Source: Methylobacterium sp. UNC378MF
Lineage (GTDB): Bacteria; Pseudomonadota; Alphaproteobacteria; Rhizobiales; Beijerinckiaceae
Assembly (NCBI RefSeq): GCF_900103195.1
Contig: NZ_FMWU01000002.1
Location: forward strand, 1-64,000
Length of the DNA stretch: 64,000 nucleotides
Reading direction: 5' to 3'
Part shown: in pieces, positions 9,092 through 18,500 of the stretch
Numbering within the stretch: the first letter of the stretch is position 1
How the letters are laid out: every line of letters begins with the position of its first letter
Made by a program: the position numbers and the translations under genes
Notes under the pieces: generated by a model
Databases searched by the model: none
The model's input: only the letters and a program-made list of their open reading frames with translations
What the model was told of the DNA's origin: nothing

Positions 9092-9595
9092 ATGATCAAC
9101 GCGCGCGAGACCGGAACGCCGACGGGCCAGACAGCGGGCCCGCGCGACGGGGAGCAAATCCCGCCGGGATTCGGTCAAAGGGACGTCTCCAATGCGATCC
9201 CGACCGAGGATCCCGAGGTCGGCCTGGCGCAGAAGGGCAGCGGCGAGAACGCGATCGTTCGGCGCGAGACCGAGATCTCACCGACCGCTCCGGCGAGCCG
9301 CCGATCCCTGGACGCGCCGGCGTGTGCGATGCACAAACGAGCCGGCCGCAGCCGAGCGGACGGCCGACAGGAGACCGGTCATGGCAGAGATTTCGAGCTT
9401 CGAGGTCCCGACCCAGATCCGCGACGTCGCCGAGACCAGCCTCGAACAGGCCCGCAAAGTCTTCGGGAGCTTCATCCGGACCGCGCGGCGCGCCTCCGAC
9501 ACAGGTCGGGATTCGGCCCAGGAGATTGCGGTCCCGGAACGGCAGCCCGCCAGGGAGGCTTCGCACTGAGCCCTCGTCGAGCGACCTTCGGGTGA
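9092..9595 (+). CDS. Doubtful ORF overlapping the phasin-like gene
   Basis: A strong ribosome site (AGGGAG, nine bases upstream) precedes ATG 9092. The first 70 codons have GC-rich third positions and give a polar, low-complexity sequence (MINARETGTPTGQTAG...). The frame then runs through the phasin-like gene in another phase, where it becomes Arg-rich and implausible. The likely interpretation is a real short N-terminal coding segment whose 3' part has been lost or frameshifted before 9381. It could also be chance in high-GC DNA. Confidence 0.3.
   Translation: MINARETGTPTGQTAGPRDGEQIPPGFGQRDVSNAIPTEDPEVGLAQKGSGENAIVRRETEISPTAPASRRSLDAPACAMHKRAGRSRADGRQETGHGRDFELRGPDPDPRRRRDQPRTGPQSLRELHPDRAARLRHRSGFGPGDCGPGTAARQGGFALSPRRATFG
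9381..9569 (+). CDS. Short phasin-like protein
   Basis: 62 residues beginning MAEISSFEVPTQIRDVAETS and continuing LEQARKVFGSFI, which matches the start of the Phasin_2 family (polyhydroxyalkanoate granule-associated proteins) well. Normal members run to about 110-150 residues with a long amphipathic helix; this one ends after a short polar tail. It is either a truncated copy or a minimal form. A GGAG ribosome site precedes the ATG. No PHA synthase or other PHA gene is nearby. Confidence 0.6.
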   Translation: MAEISSFEVPTQIRDVAETSLEQARKVFGSFIRTARRASDTGRDSAQEIAVPERQPAREASH

Positions 9596-9650
9596 GAGGG
9601 CCGCCGGCCCGTCGAGGCGCTGCCGGTCGTGTTCGGATGCGGAGTTGGAG

Positions 9651-9893
9651 ATGATGTACGGAGAGGTTGGCCGCTTGGCGGATGAAAGCCTGCGGCTGGG
9701 CCTGCGGCAGGCCGAGAATGCCGTATTGCTCGTGATGGCCGCGCAATACGCGTGGGCGGAACTGTGGTTCGAGGGATACCGGACGACGGGGGTCGCTCTC
9801 AGCGCCAAAGTCAACCGACAGGCGCGGACACGGCGGCTGATCCGGCGTGGCGTGGCACCGGCGGCGGCCGCTCAGGAGTTGCACATTGTCTGA
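9651..9893 (+). CDS. Small hypothetical protein
   Basis: 80 residues (MMYGEVGRLADESLRLGLRQ...). The helical N-terminal half with 'AENAVLLVMAAQYAWAELWF' could be amphipathic or membrane-associated; the C-terminal half is basic (RQARTRRLIRRGVAP). A GGAG sequence lies directly upstream. It follows the phasin-like gene by 81 bases on the same strand. It may be a second small granule or surface-associated protein, but this is only a guess from position. Confidence 0.5.
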   Translation: MMYGEVGRLADESLRLGLRQAENAVLLVMAAQYAWAELWFEGYRTTGVALSAKVNRQARTRRLIRRGVAPAAAAQELHIV

Positions 9894-9944
9894 GCCATGG
9901 CCGGAGACGGAGCTGCCTAGGGCGCTCCGTCTCCGGCAGCGGGC

Positions 9945-10196
9945 TCAGCGGCTCGCCTCGACGGAGGCCTGAACCATCGGGCGGCTGAGGGACGAGACCG
10001 TGCGGCCGACGCTTGCCGGCGCCGCGACGGGCTGGGGCGTGGTGGTCAGATCGTGGATCACGCGGACCTGCTGGGCCGGCCGGGCCTGATCCCGATAGAG
10101 GGGCGGCGTCAGATGCAGGCGGTCGTCGGCAGCGGCAAGGCCGGTGAAGGCGGCCGAGGTGAGCGCGGCCGACGCGAGGATGAGGATCGTGCGCAT
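9945..10196 (-). CDS. Exported small protein
   Basis: 83 residues with a signal peptide (MRTILILASAALTSAAFTGLAAA, cleavage near residue 23). The mature part is short, basic and proline-containing (LHLTPPLYRDQARPAQQVRV), without cysteines, and looks unstructured. The longer open frame upstream (to 10301) has no family support. Function unknown. Confidence 0.6.
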   Translation of the reverse strand: MRTILILASAALTSAAFTGLAAADDRLHLTPPLYRDQARPAQQVRVIHDLTTTPQPVAAPASVGRTVSSLSRPMVQASVEASR

Positions 10197-10607
10197 GGTG
10201 CGTCTCCGTTTCGATCGCAGGGTCGATCGCGGGATGCGATCGACCAGCGCATGAGACCACGGATTTGTGCGATGCGGCATGCATTTATCGCATTGCACCA
10301 TATCGCCATGATGGCACAGTAATGCAGTGTCTCCCTAAGATCCTCAGGCATTGACGGCAGCCGATCACCGAACGCGCCATGCATTCGATGCAAATGAAAT
10401 AAACTTCCGACGGCGAGCTCTCAAATCAAAATTGAAGGGAACGTCATTTAATTTCCGCACGGCCCCTCTGACCGCACGAGGAAGCGGCTCAAGCGTCACG
10501 GTTGCTGTTGTCGCGCCCGTAGGCGCGAATCGGAAACCATGGCGCCAGATCCGCGTCATACAAGCACGGTAGAACCGCTTGTCCCGCGAAGCACCACGAG
10601 CGTTCCG
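10197..10607. other. AT-richer intergenic region
   Basis: No gene is supported in this 411-base stretch. GC drops clearly between about 10270 and 10450 (tttatcgcattg, aaatgaaataaac, ttaatttccgc), unlike the coding regions on either side. It separates a minus-strand gene from a plus-strand gene and so probably holds two divergent promoters; it could also be a MucR-type target or a remnant of transferred DNA. Confidence 0.45.
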
Positions 10608-10835
10608 ATGACGCCCGCCGATCTCGACAAACGGGCCGAGCTAACCATCTGGCTCCGAAGGGCACCCGGCCGGTCTGCAGAGGGACGGCCCTTCGCGACG
10701 CTGCGCGAGGCCCTCGCGGTCGCGATCGCGGCGATCGAATCCGGCGAAGCCCAGCCGTGGATCATCACCGAGGCCGGCGACATCCTCTCGCCGCGCTGGA
10801 TCCAGGCGAATTCCCGATCGTGGGGGCTGCAATAG
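10608..10835 (+). CDS. Small hypothetical protein
   Basis: 75 residues (MTPADLDKRAELTIWLRRAP...) with a central helix (FATLREALAVAIAAIESG) and a strand-like end (QPWIITEAGDILSPRWI). No signal peptide or membrane segment. The pattern 'tL.EA...A......qPWI....G..L.p..I' is one I have seen in small Methylobacterium hypotheticals; the role is unknown. Confidence 0.6.
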   Translation: MTPADLDKRAELTIWLRRAPGRSAEGRPFATLREALAVAIAAIESGEAQPWIITEAGDILSPRWIQANSRSWGLQ

Positions 10836-10864
10836 CCGGCGCGAAAGCCGGCTCGCGGAGCCGA

Positions 10865-11206
10865 TCAGCAGCCGATGCAGATGTCGCGCACCACGTGCTG
10901 ATGTCGCGACCCGGTGCGCTGGTTCGGAAGCTGCCCCTCGACCGCCGAGAAGCCGCTGCCCAGGGCCCGGAGGCGGCGCCCAGCCGCCGACCCGGCTTCA
11001 GCCCGTGCCGGAGCCGGTGGATCGGTCGTCGGTACAGGTGACGGTGCGGGCAGCGACGCGGGCTCGGGCGCACCGCTGGCCATGCCGGGATCGGGCAGCG
11101 ACAGGGCCATGCCGGGCACCGGCGGCGCCTGCGCGAACTCGCCCGCCCGACCTGGGACGGGAGCGATGACCAGGGCCGCGACGACGAGCCGGTTCAGCGG
11201 ACGCAT
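10865..11206 (-). CDS. Exported proline-rich small protein
   Basis: 113 residues: a signal peptide (MRPLNRLVVAALVIAPVPGRAG), a Pro/Ala/Ser-rich middle (residues about 25-70) and a more structured end that finishes DICIGC. The two Cys at the very C-terminus could form a disulfide or bind metal. A GGAGAA ribosome site precedes the ATG. It is the last of three consecutive exported proteins on this strand (with 11371-11619 and 11699-12727). Confidence 0.6.
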   Translation of the reverse strand: MRPLNRLVVAALVIAPVPGRAGEFAQAPPVPGMALSLPDPGMASGAPEPASLPAPSPVPTTDPPAPARAEAGSAAGRRLRALGSGFSAVEGQLPNQRTGSRHQHVVRDICIGC

Positions 11207-11370
11207 CACATTCTCCTGGCTCCGAAGCCGGCACGCCACGAAACGCCGTGCCGCTGAGACGCTGCCGCACCCGCGCCCGTCCCGATGGGAGGCGCCGATC
11301 CGGCAGCGGTTGTGACGTGGGCGCCGAGGCCGCGCCACTCCTCCATTCGGTGGAGCGGGCGCCGGGCGGC

Positions 11371-11619
11371 TCAGTAGGCCCGACCGTAGAAGGGCTGCGA
11401 GACCGGGCGATAGCGGTCGCTGACCGGCCACGAATAGGGCTGATCCTTGCCGGTGCGCAGGCTCGAACCGAATTTCGGTTCGGTGAAGCCGATCCCATGC
11501 AGCCCCGTCGTGCCCTTGGCACCGTGCGCCTTGGGCCCGGCATCGCGCGCCAGGGCGGCACCCGAGACGCCGAGAACGAGGGCAGCCGCAAGCGAGACGC
11601 GGCCCAGAATGACGTTCAT
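11371..11619 (-). CDS. Exported small protein
   Basis: 82 residues with a signal peptide (MNVILGRVSLAAALVLGVSGAALA). The mature part is basic and aromatic-rich towards its end (YSWPVSDRYRPVSQPFYG). No cysteine. The repeated small exported proteins at 9.9-12.7 kb suggest an envelope-linked function, but nothing specific is recognised. Confidence 0.6.
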   Translation of the reverse strand: MNVILGRVSLAAALVLGVSGAALARDAGPKAHGAKGTTGLHGIGFTEPKFGSSLRTGKDQPYSWPVSDRYRPVSQPFYGRAY

Positions 11620-11698
11620 CTCTGACTCCTGTCCCGGCCGAGGTGCCGGAACAGAAGGAACGGCAGCGGTTCGGCGCGGTTCCGGACACGGCCGCCGT

Positions 11699-12727
11699 TC
11701 AGAACCCCTGGCCGAGGCAGGCTTCGGCGAAGGGCCCGCTGCAGAGGTCGCCGGTCCGGACCGGCGCGGCAGCCGCGCCGCCGATTCCGGCACCGCCGAC
11801 CGCTCCACCGCCGGACGGGGGAATCCGGGTCGATGGGGCCGGAACGTCGGCGCGCAGCCCGGAGCTGCCGGCGATCCCGACCCCGCCCGTGCCGATCCCG
11901 CTTGCGCCGGCCGTGCCCGCAATCGTCCCGCCCGCGCTTGAACTCACGGCGGTGCCGAACCCGAACAAGCCGAACAGCCTGCCGGTGGACAGGGCGGTGC
12001 CGGACGCTCCGATCTCGGCTGCGTCGGCCACTCCGCTCCCGAGGCCGGCCGAGCCGGCGACGCCGGACGAGCCCGCCGCGAGCGAGGATCCGAGGGTTCC
12101 GGCACCGTTCAGGCCCGTGGCAGGGTCGGCGACCGGGCCGGCCCCAACCAGGGGCGTCAATGGCACGGCGGTGTTCGTGCCGCCGGAACCCCGGCCGACC
12201 GAGAGGCCCGATCCGCCCCCGAAGCCGCCCGTGCCGATGGTCGGCGACAGGATGCTCCCGGCGGTGGTCGAGCCCGACCCCGAACGCGTGGCCGTGCCGA
12301 GGCCGCCACGGGCGCCGGTGGCTCCGATCGTCCCGCCGGTCCCGAGCGTCGAACGGGTGACACCGGCACCGCCGGTCGCGGATGAACCCAGGACGCCGAG
12401 CTGGCCCAGGCTGGCCGATCCGGCGGTCGAGGCCCCGAGCGTCGTCCCGCCCGACACCCCGGCCGATGCCCCGATGCGGCCACCGCCTCCGCCACCTCCG
12501 CCGAAGCTGAGCTGGCCGGCATTCACCAGGCCGCCGGTCTGCGCCGAGACGGTCGGAAATGGCCCGGTGGTGGAGCCGCCACCCAGGCTGAGCTGGCCCG
12601 GATTGGCGATGGGCGTCAGCGGTTCCAGCGCGGCTGAATTCGGCACCGTCGCGGTGGCCGACAGGCTCTGTGCCGAGGCCGGGACGGCGATCGGCAGCAG
12701 CAGGGCGGCAGCGAGCATCGTCCGCAT
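11699..12727 (-). CDS. Exported glycine/serine-rich low-complexity protein
   Basis: 342 residues with a signal peptide (MRTMLAAALLLPIAVPASAQ, cleavage after Gln20). Most of the rest is Gly, Ser, Ala and Thr in irregular repeats, including an eight-glycine run and a repeated 'GQLSxGGG' unit (GQLSLGGGS and GQLSFGGGG). The last 16 residues differ (DLCSGPFAEACLGQGF), with Cys329 and Cys337. Low-complexity exported proteins of this kind can be matrix, adhesin or surface-layer components; that is a guess. The opposite strand is also open throughout, but it encodes only Pro/Arg-rich sequence, so the minus frame with its signal peptide is preferred. Confidence 0.65.
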   Translation of the reverse strand: MRTMLAAALLLPIAVPASAQSLSATATVPNSAALEPLTPIANPGQLSLGGGSTTGPFPTVSAQTGGLVNAGQLSFGGGGGGGGRIGASAGVSGGTTLGASTAGSASLGQLGVLGSSATGGAGVTRSTLGTGGTIGATGARGGLGTATRSGSGSTTAGSILSPTIGTGGFGGGSGLSVGRGSGGTNTAVPLTPLVGAGPVADPATGLNGAGTLGSSLAAGSSGVAGSAGLGSGVADAAEIGASGTALSTGRLFGLFGFGTAVSSSAGGTIAGTAGASGIGTGGVGIAGSSGLRADVPAPSTRIPPSGGGAVGGAGIGGAAAAPVRTGDLCSGPFAEACLGQGF

Positions 12728-12929
12728 GGCACGCTCCGTGGGCAAAGGGCCGCCCGGAGGCAGACGGACGGGCGGGAAGGTTACCTGCCGGAAACAGAGG
12801 GTCGTCCGGCCGGTTCCGGCGGCCCAGCGACGCGGAGCGGCGGCACAGGCGCGGAAAGCGCGCCGCCGGCCTTCATGCTGCCGGAAAGGCGGTGTGCTCT
12901 CCCGGCCGGATCCGCCTAAACCTGCGATC

Positions 12930-14957
12930 GTGCCGTTGCCCGAAACTCTCGCCCAAGGCTTGCGCAGCGCCGGCTGGCTCGCCGGCCTGCCGGCGCTCGC
13001 GCTGATCTGGGCGAGCGCGACCCTCTACGCCGCCCCGCGCATCGCCGAGGGGCTCGCGGCCGAGGGTGCGGCGATCGTGTCCGGCACGGCCACCGCCACC
13101 GGCGAGCCCTGGCTCCGGCTCGCGGCCAGCGGCCGCGACCTCGTGGCGGCCGGCGAGGCGCCGGACGTCGCCGAACGCGCCACGATCCTGTCCCGCCTCG
13201 CCGCCCTGGAGGGCCCCCGCCGCATCGTCTCCGAGGTCGGGATTGTGGAGACCGCGACGCCTTTCCAGTGGGCGGCGATCCGTACGGGCACGAACCAGAT
13301 CGCCCTGGAGGGCAGCCGCCCGGTGGAGATCGGCCGGAGGGCCCTGGAGGCGCGGATCACCGGCGCGGTGAATCCCGGCACCAGCCTCGACGACACCGCC
13401 CGCGCCGCCCGGGGTGCGCCGCCGGATTTCGCCAGCGCAGCCGCGTTCCTGGCGGCCCGGCTCTCCGGCCTCGCCAAGGGCGGGCGCGCGGCGCTCAGCG
13501 ACACCGTGCTCAGCCTGTCCGGCGAGGCGCTCGACGTGCCGGCCTACGAGGCCCTGCGGGCGGCCCTGTCGGACCCGCCGGAGGGGTTCAGCATCGGGCG
13601 GGTCGAGATCCTGCCGCCCAAGGTGGCCGCATACCGGTTCGCCGTGGAGAAATCGGCCCGGGGCATCGTCCTCGACGGCTTCGCCCCCTCGGCGGCCGAC
13701 CGCGAGTCCGCCCTGCGCGCCGCCACCGAGGCCGCCGCGGGCGGAACCGTGGAGGACCGGCTCCTGGCCGCCCGGGGCCTCGACCCGGCGATCGAGCCGA
13801 AGCGCCTCATCGCCTTCGCGTTCAAGCTCGCCGAGCTGATCCAGTCCGGCCAGGTCGCCTTCGTGGACGGGGCGATCTCGGTGACCGGCGACGCCATCGA
13901 CGGGCAGGCGCTTCCCGACGCGGAGGCGCTGATGCGCGACGGCCGGCCCGCCGGGGTGGCGGCCGGGCGGGTTGCGCTCACGGCGCGGCCGCTCTCGCCC
14001 TACCGGGTGGCGATCCGCCGGACCGCCGAGTCCGTGACCCTCACCGGGCACCTGCCGGACACCGCGACCCGGGAGCGCGTGCTCGCCGCCCTGCGCCCGC
14101 GCCTGTTCCGGGAGCCGGTCATCGACCGCACCCGCCTCGCCGACGGCGCGCCCGCGGATCTCGGCGAGGCGCTGGCGGCCGCTGCCCCGCTGGTGACGAA
14201 CCTCGCGGACGGGACCGTCTCGGTCTCGGACCGCACCCTGACGCTCACCGGCGAGAGCCTCTACCGGGAGGGCGCCGCCCGCACCCCCGACCGGCTGGCC
14301 GAGGTGCTGCCCCCCGGCTGGACCGGACAGGCCAGCGTCACGGCCCGGGACGCGGCGGAGCGGCGCGATCCCGCGACCTGCCGCACCGACTTCGCCGCCG
14401 CCCTCGCGGGCGCGGATCTGCACTTCCCCGCGGGCGGCGCCGTGCTGACGCCCGCCTTCTACCCGACCCTCGACGCGCTCGCCGCCCTGGCAAAGACCTG
14501 CCCGTCGCTGCGCATCGCGGTCTCCGGCCCCGCCGATCCGGCCAAGCCGCCGGCGACCCCGGCCGCCGGACCGGCTGCGGGGGAGGGCGCCCCCGCCGCC
14601 GAGCCGATCCGGGTCGCAGACGCGGCCAAGCCGGAGGCTCATGCCAAGCCCGCGACGCCCGGGAAACCCGCCCCGGCCGGGAAGGAGACGGCCAAAGGAG
14701 CCGGCCAGGATCGGGGCAAGACCGAGGCCGGCAAGGCGAACGCGGCCAAGACAGACCCGCCCAAGAAGGAGCCGGCCGCCTCCGGCAAGGCGGCGAAGAA
14801 GCCTGCCGACACCTCCGACGAGCCGCCGCCCGATCTGCCGCGCCTGCGGGCCCAGGCGGTGGTCGAGTATCTGCTCCAGGCCGGCGCCCGACCGGAACAG
14901 GTGAGCGCCGGGCCGGACGGGCCGGCCGGACCCGTCGTCTTCGCGTTGCTGCCGTGA
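12930..14957 (+). CDS. Membrane-anchored BON/OmpA-like envelope protein
   Basis: 675 residues from GTG 12930. A hydrophobic helix (about residues 16-35) anchors the protein, followed by several BON-like repeats (patterns such as 'VALTGHLPD...R..VLAAL' and 'GIVLDGFAPS...RESALRAA'), as in large OmpA-family proteins with repeated BON domains. The OmpA-like end starts near residue 484 (LHFPAGGAVLTPAFYPTLDALA), but after 'IAVSGPADP' it is interrupted by about 95 residues of Lys/Ala/Pro-rich sequence (residues 538-633) before the final RAQAVVEYLLQAGA helix. The usual Asp of the peptidoglycan-binding loop is not evident. It is probably periplasmic and envelope-associated. The frame is open far upstream (to 11643), but that part is an antisense shadow of the Gly-rich gene. 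Confidence 0.7.
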   Translation: MPLPETLAQGLRSAGWLAGLPALALIWASATLYAAPRIAEGLAAEGAAIVSGTATATGEPWLRLAASGRDLVAAGEAPDVAERATILSRLAALEGPRRIVSEVGIVETATPFQWAAIRTGTNQIALEGSRPVEIGRRALEARITGAVNPGTSLDDTARAARGAPPDFASAAAFLAARLSGLAKGGRAALSDTVLSLSGEALDVPAYEALRAALSDPPEGFSIGRVEILPPKVAAYRFAVEKSARGIVLDGFAPSAADRESALRAATEAAAGGTVEDRLLAARGLDPAIEPKRLIAFAFKLAELIQSGQVAFVDGAISVTGDAIDGQALPDAEALMRDGRPAGVAAGRVALTARPLSPYRVAIRRTAESVTLTGHLPDTATRERVLAALRPRLFREPVIDRTRLADGAPADLGEALAAAAPLVTNLADGTVSVSDRTLTLTGESLYREGAARTPDRLAEVLPPGWTGQASVTARDAAERRDPATCRTDFAAALAGADLHFPAGGAVLTPAFYPTLDALAALAKTCPSLRIAVSGPADPAKPPATPAAGPAAGEGAPAAEPIRVADAAKPEAHAKPATPGKPAPAGKETAKGAGQDRGKTEAGKANAAKTDPPKKEPAASGKAAKKPADTSDEPPPDLPRLRAQAVVEYLLQAGARPEQVSAGPDGPAGPVVFALLP

Positions 14958-15042
14958 GGAACGCCCGCTCCGCCGCGCGCCCGCAAGCCGGGCCGCGCCC
15001 ATCCGCGCGCCACCATCGCGCCCCCAGGGAGGCCGCACGGCC

Positions 15043-15312
15043 GTGACGCTGCTGCTCGCCGGATTCTGGCCCGGGCTCGCCGGGGCGGCCGCGCTCGGCC
15101 TCGTGGTCGGGGGGCTGGTCGGCTGGCCGGCCCGGCTCACCGCCTCGCTGGGCCTCTGCGTGATCGCAGGGCTCGTGGCCGCGGCGGCAATTGCCGGGTT
15201 CGTACCGGGCGTGGCTGGCCTGTGGCTCGATGGCGCGGCCCTGATCCTGCCGGTCTATTGCGGGGCCTGCGCCCTCGGGGCGCTGGGGCGCCGCCTCGTC
15301 ATCCGGACCTGA
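15043..15312 (+). CDS. Small multi-pass membrane protein
   Basis: 89 residues from GTG 15043 with three hydrophobic segments (ALGLVVGGLVGW, LGLCVIAGLVAAAAIAGFV, LILPVYCGACALGAL). It begins 86 bases after the BON/OmpA-like gene on the same strand and could be its membrane partner. Unknown function. Confidence 0.6.
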   Translation: MTLLLAGFWPGLAGAAALGLVVGGLVGWPARLTASLGLCVIAGLVAAAAIAGFVPGVAGLWLDGAALILPVYCGACALGALGRRLVIRT

Positions 15313-15396
15313 AGCTCCGGGAACCGGTCCGCCCCCCGACAGCGTTCCTCCGGCAACAGGGCCCCGAGGGCCCGCCCCGAACCCGGAGAGGCCGCG

Positions 15397-15597
15397 ATGC
15401 CCAGGACCGTCGAACGTCCCCATCCCGCGAAACGCCGCGCCGTCCGCCTGCCGCGCCCCCGCGCCGGCGCCGCCGCCACCGGCCTGTTCCTGGCCGGACT
15501 GATCCTCTCGGCCGCGACGGTGCCGCTGGTCGAGCCCGCCGACGCCACCACCGGCGGCGGCACCGCGCAGGCCGCGCTCACCCATCCGGGCCGCTGA
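15397..15597 (+). CDS. Small single-pass membrane protein
   Basis: 66 residues: a basic N-terminus (ERPHPAKRRAVRLPRPR), one hydrophobic segment (AAATGLFLAGLILSAATVPL) and a short Gly/Thr-rich tail. A GGAGAGG ribosome site lies upstream of the ATG. It lies between two genes of the same strand. No family recognised. Confidence 0.5.
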   Translation: MPRTVERPHPAKRRAVRLPRPRAGAAATGLFLAGLILSAATVPLVEPADATTGGGTAQAALTHPGR

Positions 15598-15671
15598 GCG
15601 AGGCAACCCGCGCCCGCCCCGGATTGTTGTTCGCCCGGGCTCGTCAGGCCCGAACCTTGGGGGAGACGCGC

Positions 15672-16382
15672 ATGGGACTGCTCGAATCGGCGATCGGGGG
15701 CGTGCTGGGTCAGGTGTTCGGCGGGCAGAAGCAGGGCTCCGGGGGCATGTCGCCCCTGGTGAAGGCGCTGCTGATGCTGCTGCTCGCCAAGGGCGCCAGT
15801 GGTGGATTCGGCGACATTTTCGGGCGCGGGCGCCAGGGTGAGCCGGGCCCCGAGGCTGACCGCTCCGGCGGCGCCGGACCTTACGGGCGCGATCCCGGCC
15901 AGCATCCGGCCGATGCCGGTGGACGCCGCTCCGACGACCCAGGCGATATCGGCGGCTGGGACCAGTATGGCGGCCGCCGCGACAGCGGCCCGGACGGTCC
16001 GGTGGACCGGTCCCTGCCGCCGGGCGATTTCTCGGATCTGTCCGGCATGCTCGACGGCCCGGGCGAGGCCCCAGCCCCGAGCCGCGCCGCCCCGGACGGG
16101 CAGGGCGATCTCGGCGGCCTCGACGGGCTGGTGGAAAGGTTCCGCCAGGGCGGCCTCGGCGACGTGATCGAGTCCTGGATCGGCCACGGCGCCAACCGCC
16201 CGGTGGCCCCGGACCAGCTCGCCCGGGCGCTCGGCCCCGACACGGTGGACACCCTTCAGAGCCAGACCGGGATGGACCGCGAGACGCTGCTGGCACAGCT
16301 CGCCCAGGCGCTGCCCGAGGTGGTGCACACGCTCACCCCGCAGGGGCGGGTGCCGGGGGCGGACGAGCGGCGGGGGTGGTAG
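15672..16382 (+). CDS. YidB-like (DUF937-type) protein
   Basis: 236 residues. The N-terminus (MGLLESAIGGVLGQVFGGQ) and the C-terminal helical part (GLDGLVERFRQGGLGDVIESW, then QLARALGPDTVDTLQSQTG) match YidB/DUF937 proteins, which have unknown function. A hydrophobic stretch (VKALLMLLLAKGAS) follows the N-terminal motif. The middle (about residues 50-130) is a Gly/Asp/Pro-rich linker, longer than in Escherichia coli YidB (about 130 residues). ATG 15672 with an upstream GGGGGAGA sequence is a good start. Confidence 0.75.
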   Translation: MGLLESAIGGVLGQVFGGQKQGSGGMSPLVKALLMLLLAKGASGGFGDIFGRGRQGEPGPEADRSGGAGPYGRDPGQHPADAGGRRSDDPGDIGGWDQYGGRRDSGPDGPVDRSLPPGDFSDLSGMLDGPGEAPAPSRAAPDGQGDLGGLDGLVERFRQGGLGDVIESWIGHGANRPVAPDQLARALGPDTVDTLQSQTGMDRETLLAQLAQALPEVVHTLTPQGRVPGADERRGW

Positions 16383-17055
16383 AGATCAAGCTATTACTGC
16401 TTCTCCGCAGCCAGAACGCGTGTTTGAACCTAGGATTTCTTTAGAACAACGGTTCATGTGACAGAAATCCAAGTCCCTCTCTCATCCTGATGTGCCGAAG
16501 CGCGGCGGAGGCCCCGGAGGAGGCCTCCGGGGATCACAGCGCGTTCTGGAGGGCTCCTTCGAGACTTCTGCGCACCGCCTCAGGATGAGAGCGAGATCGG
16601 GATATCGCTCACAAGCTTCGCGCAACCAGCGTCGCGGATTTCGGGAAGAGCGTCTACGCGGGCGCGATTGCCGGATCCGAGGCGGCATTCTGCACGCAGC
16701 TCAGTAACCGTCCGCAGATTGTGCCAAGCCGTCCGCGAAACGCTCGCGTTGATCGACTGAAAAGCTGCAGGCCGGAAGTATTTCTTCTTGAACGCACCCT
16801 CGGCGCGCAATGCGAGAGGCGCCAGACGAGGCTGACCCGTTCGGCCTTCCAGGCAACGGCTTCCACGGGGCTCGCTACATCGGCGCACGCCCCGCAATCT
16901 TCAGGCCCATGCCAGACCCCTACCGCACGGGCGAGCACGGCCCGTCACGTTCCACGTGGCGCCCTCTGCAAGAGCGCCGAAGTATTCGTGCGCCCGATCA
17001 CGGCCAAAGTTTCTGGAAGACTTGCAGAGCGTATCGGAGTGAACCGGCGACGCTC
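16383..17055. other. Intergenic region with a palindromic repeat
   Basis: The largest gap in the window. No gene is supported: the open frames have poor codon use and no recognisable domain. Base composition is lower in GC at 16390-16470 and around 16740-16790. It contains the inverted repeat at 16479-16591. A degraded gene is possible (a minus-strand frame around 16640-16790 reads FKKKYFRPAAFQSINAS), but I could not identify one. Confidence 0.4.
16479..16591. repeat. Inverted repeat (CTCATCCTGA family)
   Basis: CTCTCATCCTGA at 16479-16490 is matched by TCAGGATGAGAG at 16580-16591, a perfect 12-bp inverted repeat bounding about 89 bases that are themselves partly palindromic (GAGGCCCCGGAGGAGGCCTC). 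A half copy (CCTCATCCTGAGG) is at 30784-30796. Confidence 0.8.
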
Positions 17056-18318
<1,263 letters not shown>

Positions 18319-18500
18319 GTGCCCTGTCCCGTCTTCAGGCGCCGCCCCGCCGGCACCGCCGCGGTCGCGCATCGTCCTAACGTCCTCGGAGACGGAATCG
18401 GTCCCGCCGGGACCCGTCACGACTCCGAGCCTTGAAACGCATAACGGCGCGGGGGCTGTTTCGCCTCACCCGCGCCGCGTCAAACCCGGTCCCCGGCGCC

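Noticed and set aside
11643..12929. Plus-strand open frame in phase with the BON/OmpA-like gene
   Set aside because: It is Pro/Arg-rich and antisense to the Gly-rich exported protein, which has a clear signal peptide. The gene is taken to start at GTG 12930.
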